NCBI GenBank assembly: GCA_965603355.1
Contig: CBFDCQ010000021.1
Location: forward strand, 1 to 42,187
Origin: CBFDCQ01 sp965603355
Lineage (GTDB): Bacteria > Hydrogenedentota > CAZGCA01 > CBFDCQ01
DNA length: 42,187 bases
Direction: 5' to 3'
Each line of letters starts with the position of its first letter. Within the stretch, counting starts at the first letter, position 1. The position numbers were made by a program, and so were the translations under genes. The notes under the pieces were generated by a model. That model saw only the letters and a list, made by a program, of their open reading frames with translations. It was not told where the DNA came from and did no database searches. Positions 8,727-15,875 of the stretch are shown here, piece after piece.

Positions 8727-9224
8727 TCAAGGCGACATCAACATGCCGGCAAAACGCACAACCAGACAGGCATACGCGGCAGCAACAAGGTCGTCGAGCA
8801 TAATGCCGAGTCCGCCCTCTACTGCCTCGAACTGTCGTGCAGGAAATGGTTTTACAATATCGAAGAATCTGAACGCCAGAAATGCTGCGACCGCAGTGAC
8901 CCATGACCGCTCGACCAGCGCCAGGGCCGCCATCATCGCGACCATCTCGTCAATAATAACGCAGCTCGGGTCGGTTTCTCCAGTCTTGCGCTCCATATGC
9001 CGCGCCGCGAGCGTGCCCAGAACGAGAAGGGCCACTGTCAGTACTGCAAACAACAGCTTGTGCGCACCCAGCAACCAGAATGCGAGCAGTCCGGCTACGC
9101 TGCCGAAAGACCCCGGAGCGACGGGAACGTACCCGAGATGCAGGACGGTCCCGATCGCTTCGAGCACCTTATCCGAGCTGACACCAGAGACCTTCTTATT
9201 GATCTTGTTTCGCAGCAACTGCAA
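8727..9224 (-). CDS. pgpA: phosphatidylglycerophosphatase A
   Basis: PgpA dephosphorylates phosphatidylglycerol phosphate to phosphatidylglycerol at the inner membrane. The 165-aa protein has the family's G-Y-x-P-V-A-P-G-S-F-G-S motif near residues 30-41, the acidic CVIIDEMVAMM motif near 88-98 and the FRFFDIVKPFPAR motif near 118-130. About four hydrophobic helices are present. It starts one base after the pgsA stop. pgsA makes its substrate, so this is a two-step lipid unit inside the ftsK-bshA chain. Confidence 0.95.
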   Translation of the reverse strand: MQLLRNKINKKVSGVSSDKVLEAIGTVLHLGYVPVAPGSFGSVAGLLAFWLLGAHKLLFAVLTVALLVLGTLAARHMERKTGETDPSCVIIDEMVAMMAALALVERSWVTAVAAFLAFRFFDIVKPFPARQFEAVEGGLGIMLDDLVAAAYACLVVRFAGMLMSP

Positions 9225-9225
9225 T

Positions 9226-9834
9226 CTACCCGACTCCAGACGACAAGATAAACCGTCGATGCTTCTGAAATAGAATCAACGCCGAAAACACTGTGAAGAA
9301 CAGTACAAACGTGACGAGAACCAACGTCGTCGCGCGCATGCTCCGATCGTACACGTCAAGAAAGCCGGAACTTGCCGATTCGAAGAATTTAAGCATCGCT
9401 CCTCGTCCCGCCATAAGCACCAGGACTGTAATTGCACACACCATCTGCGATACCGCCTTGAGTTTGCCCCACTTTTGCGCGCCGATTACCGCACCGTTGC
9501 TTGCAGCGATTGACCTGAATCCAGTGACCAGTAGCTCCCGCCCCACTATTACGATGACCACCCATGATGGAATGCCCAGGTACTCTTTGTCCAGGAAACA
9601 GATAAAGGCGGCTGCTATCAGAACCTTGTCGGCAACCGGATCGAACAGTTTGCCGAAATTGGTGACCGAATTCCTCTTTCTCGCTATCTTGCCGTCGTAG
9701 TAGTCGGTGAGCGCAGCGCCCACAAATACTGCGAGCGCGAAAAGGTGCCCCCAGAATGTGTTCAGCCCCATGAGCACTACGAATAGCGGTATCACAGCTA
9801 TGCGAGCCATCGTGAGACGGTTGGCCAGATTCAT
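9226..9834 (-). CDS. pgsA: CDP-diacylglycerol-glycerol-3-phosphate 3-phosphatidyltransferase
   Basis: PgsA forms phosphatidylglycerol phosphate from CDP-diacylglycerol and glycerol 3-phosphate. The CDP-alcohol phosphatidyltransferase signature D-x2-D-G-x2-A-R-x8-G-x3-D-x3-D is complete (D44 to D69, starting DYYDGKIAR). The 202-aa protein has about five to six hydrophobic helices. Its ATG overlaps the rimO stop as ATGA (9831-9834), so translation is coupled. The product passes to PgpA, encoded one base downstream. ftsK, rodZ-like, rimO and pgsA close together is an arrangement found in several bacterial phyla. Confidence 0.95.
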   Translation of the reverse strand: MNLANRLTMARIAVIPLFVVLMGLNTFWGHLFALAVFVGAALTDYYDGKIARKRNSVTNFGKLFDPVADKVLIAAAFICFLDKEYLGIPSWVVIVIVGRELLVTGFRSIAASNGAVIGAQKWGKLKAVSQMVCAITVLVLMAGRGAMLKFFESASSGFLDVYDRSMRATTLVLVTFVLFFTVFSALILFQKHRRFILSSGVG

Positions 9835-11186
9835 GTTTCGTCGACCCTCTTTCCGTTCAGATCATACTCCTCCGCGCCGGTAACCTCAACATCGATCATG
9901 GTCCCGGCACGCGGCGAACCACCCTCGACAAATATCTGGCCATCAATCTCGGGCGCGTCGCGATATGTTCGCCCAACCGCAACACTTTGATCCTCAGTCG
10001 ATTCGCTTTCGATAAGCACGCGCAGCCTCCGCCCAATAAGACCTTTGTTGATCGCCAACGAGACCTCTCTCTGCACCTTCATCGCGGTATCGCGTCTCGC
10101 CTCCTTGATTTCGTCCGGTACCTGGTCCGCAAACGCAACGGCAGCGGTACCCTCTTCGGCAGAATATGCGAAAATTCCCACACGATCAAAGCACATCCGC
10201 TCCACAAAGTCCAGAAGATGTTCAAAATGTGATTCTGTCTCACCCGGAAAACCCACAATAAACGTCGTCCTGATCGCCACATCGCTGATTCTGTTTCTAA
10301 GCTTCTCGACGAGCTGGGCAGTATCGGCACTTGTCCCACGCCGGTTCATCCGCGCGAGTATATCGTCGTGGCTGTGCTGAAGCGGTATGTCGACGTATGG
10401 GACGACATTAGGCAGATCCCGGATTGCCTCGATCAGACTATCAGAGAAATGAGTCGGATACGTATACAGCACCCGTATCCACTCAATTCCGCTAATTCCC
10501 GACAAGGCGCGAAGCAACTTGGGCAGACTGTCGGGACTTCCTCGGTCGCTGCCGAAGCTGGTCGTATCCTGCCCAACCAGCACTATCTCTTTGGCGCCGG
10601 TTTCCGCCGCCGCCCGCGCTTCCGACACGACATCCTTCACGCTCCTGCTGCGATACCCTCCCCTCAAAGACGGAATCAGACAGTAGCTGCAATGGTTATC
10701 GCAACCATCCGCTATTTTCACGTACGCGTAGTGCGGGGGAGTTATCCTAACCCGAGGTGTAGCCTCCGTCGGCATGAACCGGGGCTTCTCGCCGATCCGG
10801 ACGATCTTTCCGCCACCGGAGATTTCTCTCAACGCCTCGACGATATGCCGATATTCGCCCGCACCCAGCACGCAGTCAATCTCCGGAGGCACCTCCTCGC
10901 CTGCGAGTCGCCACCGCTGCGGGAGGCATCCTGTCACCACGATCTTGACGTCCGGGTTGCGACGTTTTTGCTCCAAAGCTTCCCGCAAGAAGCCGAGCGA
11001 CTCCTCGACCGCAGGTCTTATGAAGGCGCACGTGTTGATGAGCAGTACTTGCGCATCCTCCGGCTCCGACACGAACTCAAACCCGTGCGACGCCAGAATG
11101 CCGATCATCACCTCCGTATCCGAATCGTTTTTCGGACAACCGAGGCTCACAATGTTGACTTTCTCTGCCGGCATGTTTCCGAGCAA
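9831..11186 (-). CDS. rimO: RimO, ribosomal protein S12 methylthiotransferase
   Basis: RimO adds a methylthio group to the conserved aspartate of ribosomal protein S12. It has the LGCPKN motif that separates RimO from MiaB. Counting from the ATG at 11174, the auxiliary-cluster cysteines are C13, C49 and C83 and the radical-SAM cysteines are C158, C162 and C165 in GCDNHCSYC. A TRAM domain ends the protein. I place the start at the TTG 11186-11184, because GGGAG lies six bases upstream of it. The ATG at 11174 has no ribosome site at proper distance but cannot be excluded. The open frame runs up to 11273, and that extension does not look like RimO. Confidence 0.93.
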   Translation of the reverse strand: MLGNMPAEKVNIVSLGCPKNDSDTEVMIGILASHGFEFVSEPEDAQVLLINTCAFIRPAVEESLGFLREALEQKRRNPDVKIVVTGCLPQRWRLAGEEVPPEIDCVLGAGEYRHIVEALREISGGGKIVRIGEKPRFMPTEATPRVRITPPHYAYVKIADGCDNHCSYCLIPSLRGGYRSRSVKDVVSEARAAAETGAKEIVLVGQDTTSFGSDRGSPDSLPKLLRALSGISGIEWIRVLYTYPTHFSDSLIEAIRDLPNVVPYVDIPLQHSHDDILARMNRRGTSADTAQLVEKLRNRISDVAIRTTFIVGFPGETESHFEHLLDFVERMCFDRVGIFAYSAEEGTAAVAFADQVPDEIKEARRDTAMKVQREVSLAINKGLIGRRLRVLIESESTEDQSVAVGRTYRDAPEIDGQIFVEGGSPRAGTMIDVEVTGAEEYDLNGKRVDET

Positions 11187-11407
11187 GCTATTCTCCCAGC
11201 GCTGACGCAATCTCACACGCGCGCCGCCTATACAACATAAAGGGGCAGGTTCGAGAATATCTGTCCAGCGCAAGTCACAACAAGGCAGGCAGAAGCGCCC
11301 GCCCCACCACCCCTCTTCGCGAGCAATGGTGGCACAGACATTCGTGCACCGCGCTCGTCCAAGGAGAGTTTGTCAGACGGCGTGGCGTTGGATTCCCCTA
11401 CCAACGC

Positions 11408-11857
11408 TCATGTCGCGGTATTGCCTATCACCAGACAGTAATACAGTATCCAGATTACGACGATGGCCACGGATATTATAGACCAGATGGTGAGGTTTTC
11501 GCGACGCTGTTCGGGAGTGGTCGGCAATAGATGCCAGCGCAACCGCGCCATCGAATCCGTCGAGGCACGCGTGCGCGTCCTCTTCATAAACGTAAACGGG
11601 AATCTCGATCCTGCGCCGTTGCAGTACAGATCGTTGTAACCCTCTATAATGGGGTCTGCATCCACCTCAAGGTATTCGCAGTAGGTTCTGAGGAACCCTT
11701 TGACGTACCCCTCTCCAGGTATTACCCCGAAATCCTCCTCCTCCAAAGCCTCCAGAAAATTGAGCGGTATGCTGGTATCTTTTGCCACTTGCTCCAGTGA
11801 CACGGCTAGATTTGTTCTCTTATCCTTCAATAGGTTTCCGAGACTCAATTCTTCCAT
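11408..11857 (-). CDS. RodZ-like helix-turn-helix membrane protein, short form
   Basis: Residues 5-75 form a HTH_25/RodZ-type helix-turn-helix, with S-L-E-Q-V-A-K-D-T-S-I-P in helices 1-2 and the E-G-Y-V-K-G-F-L-R-T-Y-C-E-Y-L segment typical of RodZ and YmfM. A basic linker (90-121) leads to one membrane helix (122-143), and the protein then stops after six residues. RodZ binds MreB and helps set rod shape. Classical RodZ also has a long periplasmic beta domain, which is absent here. The neighbours ftsK (38 bases upstream) and rimO/pgsA match the common ftsK-rodZ-rimO-pgsA context, which supports this role. A membrane-bound transcription regulator is the alternative. Confidence 0.75.
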   Translation of the reverse strand: MEELSLGNLLKDKRTNLAVSLEQVAKDTSIPLNFLEALEEEDFGVIPGEGYVKGFLRTYCEYLEVDADPIIEGYNDLYCNGAGSRFPFTFMKRTRTRASTDSMARLRWHLLPTTPEQRRENLTIWSIISVAIVVIWILYYCLVIGNTAT

Positions 11858-11896
11858 GACAACTCAGCACCACCCCGCGCCTCTGCTTAGAGGCGC

Positions 11897-14140
11897 TCAG
11901 AAGGGTCCCGTCGGCCGCAGAATCTCGCGCGGCTGACTACCCTGAGCGGGACCCACTATTCCCTTTTGCTCCATGGCGTCAATTAACCTTGCCGCCCGAT
12001 TGTATCCGACCCTCAACCTCCTCTGTATCATAGAAATCGACGCTTGACCTGTTTCGAGGACCACGCGCACGGCCGCATCGTACAGTTCGTCTTGCTCCCC
12101 GATCAGATCGCGCGTGTCCGCGTAATTGTCCTGCCACTTCACCACTTCCTCGCGGTAGTGGGGTTCACCCTGCGACCTGAGGTGCTCTATTAGCGCGGTC
12201 ATCTCGTCATCGGATACAAAGACGCCCTGCGTCCTAAGCGGCTTTGACGCACCGGCTCCCATATAGAGCATATCGCCGGCTCCAACGAGCCGTTCAGCAC
12301 CGATCATATCAAGAATTGTGCGGCTGTCCACCTTCGACGATACTTGAAACGCCACGCGGTGCGTGAAGTTCGCCTTGATCACCCCGGTCACAACATCCAC
12401 TGACGGTCTCTGTGTTGCTATGACAAGATGTATACCGACCGCCCGTGCCAGCTGCGCCAGCCGGAGTATTGCATCCTCCACGTCCGCCCTGGCAATCATC
12501 ATAAGGTCCGCCATCTCGTCTATGAGAACGACTATGTACGGGAGCGGCTTCAGCTTGGGCACTCCCGACATGTCAACACATCTGCTCGATAGCTCGGCAA
12601 GCTGTTCGACCCTCTCCTCTGAAGGACAGATCTCACCGGACTTGATTCTCTCGTTGTAAATCTCGATATTGCGTAACCCGAGCTCGGTGAAAAGCCTGTA
12701 CCGTTGCTCCATCTCGCGAATGAGCCAATCGAGCGACGCAGCAGCCTTTTTCGGGTCGGTCACAACCGGGCAAATGAGGTGTGGGATCTCGTTGAAGATC
12801 GACAGCTCCACCATTTTCGGGTCAATCATGAGCATCTCCACCTCGTCCGGCGAGGCGTTGAACAACATGCTGGATATGATCGACTTGACGCAGACCGTCT
12901 TGCCCGAACCCGTAGCGCCGGCTATAAGCAGATGCGGCATCATCCCGAGGTCGGCAACTACAGGGTCACCAGCTATATCCTTGCCGAGTGCAAGCGTCAG
13001 CCTGGACCTCGACTGACGAAAGGCTGGCGATTCCAACAGCTCCCTCAGACAGACGTCCTCGCGTACATCGTTGGGCACCTCCACCCCCACCCTACCCTTT
13101 CCGGGTATCGGCGCTTCCACCCTGACCCGGTGCGCTCTCAACGCCAACGCCAAATCGTCCGCGAGCGACACGAACTTGCTGACTTTCACGCCCGGCGCAG
13201 GTTCGAGCTCGTAACGCGTTATCGTGGGACCGCGCGTAACCTGAACGACGTCCGCCTCGACGCCAAACACGCGAAGAGTGCTTTCGAGCATCGCGCTGGT
13301 AGAGCGCAGATCCTTGCCGAGAGCGGTCCTCTGGGAGCGTTCCGGCAAATCGAGCATTGTCAAGCTCGGCTTCTTGTATCCGCCCCGTGCGGAATGTTGC
13401 GATGGTCTCTCAGAGACAGGCGCGGGTTCCTCCTCAGGTTCCTGGGCGGGCGGTGCTTTCTTATTGACACGTCTTACGCGCGCTTTTGGCGGCGCCTCCC
13501 GTTCGTCGGCAGGCTTGTCACGCTCTCTTCTTTGGGCAAGCCTGGATGATACGGCAAGTCGCACACTGGAAAACGCATCCCTGGAAGCTGTCGCGCACCG
13601 TGCCGTACCGCGGCCGATTCCCGCCAGTGCGATTATGAGCAATAGTTCCGTCGTCAGGAGTACGGAGATGATCAGTACGGTGCTCAGCACAATCAGGGCG
13701 CCAACCCGCCCGAACAGTCCGGCCAATCTGTAGCCGACATAGGATCCCAGCACGCCGCCGGGGGGCGCCGTACCGAGCTCTCCTGCCTCGCTTGCCAGCT
13801 CGAGCACGCTCGTCAGAGTGAATAACAAGAGGACCAGCCCCAGCAGCCGTAACCATAAAACACCTATGGGCTTATGTATGAGACGCGCGCAACCCCAGAT
13901 GAGAAGTACCACAGGCACCGCAAGACATCCCCAACCAAGGGCAAGGTAAGAAGCGCGCGAAACAGCGCTGCCGACTACGCCTAGCGTCTTCTCGACGGCA
14001 CCCTCCCCGCTGGAGAAGGTTATGAGAACGTGCGGGCTGTATGCGAAGTAGCAGACGAACAGAAGGATTGACAAACCTATTAGGAAGAGACCGGCTATCT
14101 CGCTCCGCCTCTCCTCTGGAAGCCCCTCAAAAATCGCCAC
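11897..14140 (-). CDS. ftsK: FtsK/SpoIIIE DNA translocase
   Basis: FtsK couples chromosome segregation and dimer resolution to septation. The 747-aa protein has four to five N-terminal membrane helices (about 15-35, 63-83, 92-112, 146-175) and a charged proline-rich linker (200-260). The alpha-beta motor domain carries Walker A GATGSGKT (408-415) and Walker B VVLIDEMADL (about 537-546). A C-terminal winged-helix gamma domain (about 680-740, Q-R-R-L-R-V-G-Y-N-R-A-A-R) reads KOPS-type orienting sequences. The start is a GTG at 14140 with GAGGGG six bases upstream. The linker is short, as in SpoIIIE, not long as in E. coli FtsK. It heads the minus-strand chain that ends at bshA. Confidence 0.95.
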   Translation of the reverse strand: MAIFEGLPEERRSEIAGLFLIGLSILLFVCYFAYSPHVLITFSSGEGAVEKTLGVVGSAVSRASYLALGWGCLAVPVVLLIWGCARLIHKPIGVLWLRLLGLVLLLFTLTSVLELASEAGELGTAPPGGVLGSYVGYRLAGLFGRVGALIVLSTVLIISVLLTTELLLIIALAGIGRGTARCATASRDAFSSVRLAVSSRLAQRRERDKPADEREAPPKARVRRVNKKAPPAQEPEEEPAPVSERPSQHSARGGYKKPSLTMLDLPERSQRTALGKDLRSTSAMLESTLRVFGVEADVVQVTRGPTITRYELEPAPGVKVSKFVSLADDLALALRAHRVRVEAPIPGKGRVGVEVPNDVREDVCLRELLESPAFRQSRSRLTLALGKDIAGDPVVADLGMMPHLLIAGATGSGKTVCVKSIISSMLFNASPDEVEMLMIDPKMVELSIFNEIPHLICPVVTDPKKAAASLDWLIREMEQRYRLFTELGLRNIEIYNERIKSGEICPSEERVEQLAELSSRCVDMSGVPKLKPLPYIVVLIDEMADLMMIARADVEDAILRLAQLARAVGIHLVIATQRPSVDVVTGVIKANFTHRVAFQVSSKVDSRTILDMIGAERLVGAGDMLYMGAGASKPLRTQGVFVSDDEMTALIEHLRSQGEPHYREEVVKWQDNYADTRDLIGEQDELYDAAVRVVLETGQASISMIQRRLRVGYNRAARLIDAMEQKGIVGPAQGSQPREILRPTGPF

Positions 14141-14214
14141 GTATTGCCCCTCACCTTGCGTTCCACACGTAGTTCGTTGCTACCGCACCGCCGAATCCGC
14201 CCCACCGCTACATT

Positions 14215-14244
14215 ATTATAGCAGAAAACCGTCAATGGCAACAA
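14215..14244 (-). promoter_or_regulatory. sigma-70 promoter of the ftsK cluster
   Basis: On the minus strand a perfect -10 box TATAAT (14220-14215) is preceded by TTGTTG (14244-14239) with an 18-bp spacer. It lies about 75 bases upstream of the ftsK GTG. It is divergent from, and close to, the mdh promoter at 14262-14290. Confidence 0.55.
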
Positions 14245-14261
14245 ATCCGTGATGAAACCTC

Positions 14262-14290
14262 TTGACAGGTCGCGGCAAATGATGTAGATT
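14262..14290 (+). promoter_or_regulatory. sigma-70 promoter of mdh
   Basis: A consensus -35 TTGACA (14262-14267) is followed after 17 bp by TAGATT (14285-14290). The mdh start codon is 56 bases downstream. The promoter is back to back with the ftsK promoter. Confidence 0.65.
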
Positions 14291-14345
14291 CCCACGCAAG
14301 AACCTGAGAACGAGGCGGAAGCGTCATACCGAGGAGAAGACCACA

Positions 14346-15287
14346 ATGGCGGATAAGACTGTCGCGGTAATCGGCGCGGGGAACGTTGGCGCGACCGTCG
14401 CGTCGCGCATAGTCCACCGCGACCTCGCGGACGTCGTGCTGTGCGACGTTGTGCCGGGAATGGCGGAGGGGAAGGCTCTGGACCTTCTGCAGGCCCTGCC
14501 GTTAACTGAGTCAGCTTGCACTGTACGCGGCGCGAACAGGCTCGACGAGATAGGCGACGCGGGCATCTTCGTCGTCACCGCCGGGATGCGGCGGCGTCCG
14601 GGAATGTCGCGTTCGGACCTTCTCAAGAAGAACACCGAGATCATCGGAGGAATCTGCAGACAGATCGCAAGGCAGTCGCCCGATTCTATTATTATAATGG
14701 TGACAAATCCTCTTGACGTCATGACTTACGTGGCATTCCAAGTGACCGGTTTCGAAAGTGCCCGCGTGATAGGAATGGCCGGCGTGCTGGACTCCGCGCG
14801 CTTTCGCGCATTCATCGCGCAACGTGCCGGCGTTAGCCCCGGAGAGGTTGACGCGCTGGTCATCGGGGGGCACGGCGACTTGATGGTGCCTGTAGTCAGC
14901 CGCGCGACGGTTTCCGGAACGCCACTGCGCGAGACGATGTCTGAACAGGAGATCGACGAACTCGCTGAGCGCACGAGGAACGCCGGCGGCGAGATTGTCT
15001 CCCTGCTGAAGGATGCCAGTGCGTTCTACGCGCCCGGCGAATCCGTCGCGACGATGGTGGCGAACATAGTCCGCGACGAGGACGAAATACTCAGCGCCAG
15101 CGTGATGCTACACGGCGAGTACGGTATCAATGACATTTATCTCGGCGTACCGGTGAAGCTTGGACCTGCCGGCGTGAAAGAGATCGTCGAACTCCCGCTC
15201 GAACCCACGGAAACGGACGCCCTGCACCGCTCCGCCGACCACGTTCGCCGGAACATTGCGCAGCTTGACCAACTCCACCTCTATTGA
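14346..15287 (+). CDS. mdh: malate dehydrogenase (NAD-dependent, LDH-like type)
   Basis: The enzyme interconverts malate and oxaloacetate with NAD in the TCA cycle. The nucleotide-binding loop is GAGNVGATVA (residues 11-20). The substrate loop R-R-R-P-G-M-S-R-S-D-L-L, with arginines where malate dehydrogenases of this group have R-K-P-G-M-S-R, separates it from lactate dehydrogenase. The catalytic histidine is in VIGGHGDLMVP. The N-P-x-D-V-M-T-Y motif is present. The 313-aa length fits the group-III malate dehydrogenases. The AGAAGACC before the ATG gives only a moderate ribosome site. It appears to be a single-gene unit divergent from ftsK. Confidence 0.93.
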   Translation: MADKTVAVIGAGNVGATVASRIVHRDLADVVLCDVVPGMAEGKALDLLQALPLTESACTVRGANRLDEIGDAGIFVVTAGMRRRPGMSRSDLLKKNTEIIGGICRQIARQSPDSIIIMVTNPLDVMTYVAFQVTGFESARVIGMAGVLDSARFRAFIAQRAGVSPGEVDALVIGGHGDLMVPVVSRATVSGTPLRETMSEQEIDELAERTRNAGGEIVSLLKDASAFYAPGESVATMVANIVRDEDEILSASVMLHGEYGINDIYLGVPVKLGPAGVKEIVELPLEPTETDALHRSADHVRRNIAQLDQLHLY

Positions 15288-15447
15288 ACCATTTTGCGGC
15301 AGGGACTATCTCTGGTAATCCCGGCACCGTCATTCGTTTAAGCCAAAGTCCGATTGCACCTACACAGATAAGCAGGTACTTGTGGGGGTGTTGACAAAGG
15401 GGCTGACCGAATGCTTGTGCCTTTCGGCTGTTACCGCTCCATTCTCC
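15288..15447. other. noncoding stretch after mdh
   Basis: No gene or clear terminator is visible in these 160 bases. The sequence leads into an inverted-repeat element at 15448. The short open frames here have no ribosome site and run into the repeat. Confidence 0.5.
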
Positions 15448-15537
15448 CGTCATTGCGGGCGAAGCGTCGCAATCTCTTTCGGAAGAACGCGTTGCACAGG
15501 GCCAGATTGCCGCGTCGCTAAGTTCCTCGCAATGACG
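15448..15537. repeat. inverted-repeat element (MITE/REP-like)
   Basis: The stretch begins CGTCATTGCG and ends CGCAATGACG, exact inverted copies. Inside these ends are further imperfect inverted copies: GCGTCGCAATCT on the left and AGATTGCCGCGTCGC on the right. It is about 90 bp and can fold into a long hairpin. Elements with these 'CGTCATTGCG' ends are common in many bacterial genomes as dispersed nonautonomous palindromes. No transposase is nearby. Confidence 0.8.
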
Positions 15538-15589
15538 AGCAAGATGCTTTGCCGTTCCAAGCGGCGGTTCCGTCCCTTTTGGCGATATT

Positions 15590-15618
15590 TTGACACATTC
15601 GTGCCAGTTTGATATGGT
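15590..15618 (+). promoter_or_regulatory. possible promoter of the small ORF-sulfatase unit
   Basis: TTGACA (15590-15595) is followed after 17 bp by TATGGT (15613-15618). The -35 is consensus and the -10 keeps four of six bases. A 15-bp perfect palindrome, CTGTCCG-C-CGGACAG (15682-15696), lies between it and the first start codon at 15741; it could be an operator or hairpin in the leader. Confidence 0.5.
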
Positions 15619-15740
15619 GTGATTGATTTTCGTGGACTGAAACAGAAGAACGATCCGGACGGAATCCTGCGTCATGATGGACTGTCCGCCGGACAGGTGT
15701 CATTTTATGCGCTAAGACCACCTGCATGAATCGGAGGAGA

Positions 15741-15875
15741 ATGTTGATGGTGGCCAATATGTTGAGGCAAACGATTGCATTGCTTCCTGACAAGGAGATT
15801 CTGGTAAGGTTCGTAGTGGAGCGGGAATATGGCCTACAAGGAGCAGCGACAATAACTGAGAAGAGGGCACGATGA
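15741..15875 (+). CDS. 44-codon small ORF coupled to sulfatase-like gene
   Basis: The ATG at 15741 has a very strong ribosome site, CGGAGGAGA, directly upstream. The frame encodes 44 residues starting MLMVANMLRQTIALLPDKE and ends with a TGA that overlaps the next gene's ATG as ATGA (15872-15875). The tail is basic, E-K-R-A-R. I recognise no family. The strong ribosome site and exact stop-start overlap are typical of translational coupling, so it is probably translated, either as a real small protein or as a leader that sets expression of the downstream membrane protein. No signal peptide is evident; there is a weak amphipathic N-terminal segment. Confidence 0.55.
   Translation: MLMVANMLRQTIALLPDKEILVRFVVEREYGLQGAATITEKRAR

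Noticed and set aside
15382..15612. 76-codon plus-strand frame after mdh
   Set aside because: It is produced by the inverted-repeat element; its translation is the usual spurious product of this palindrome type.
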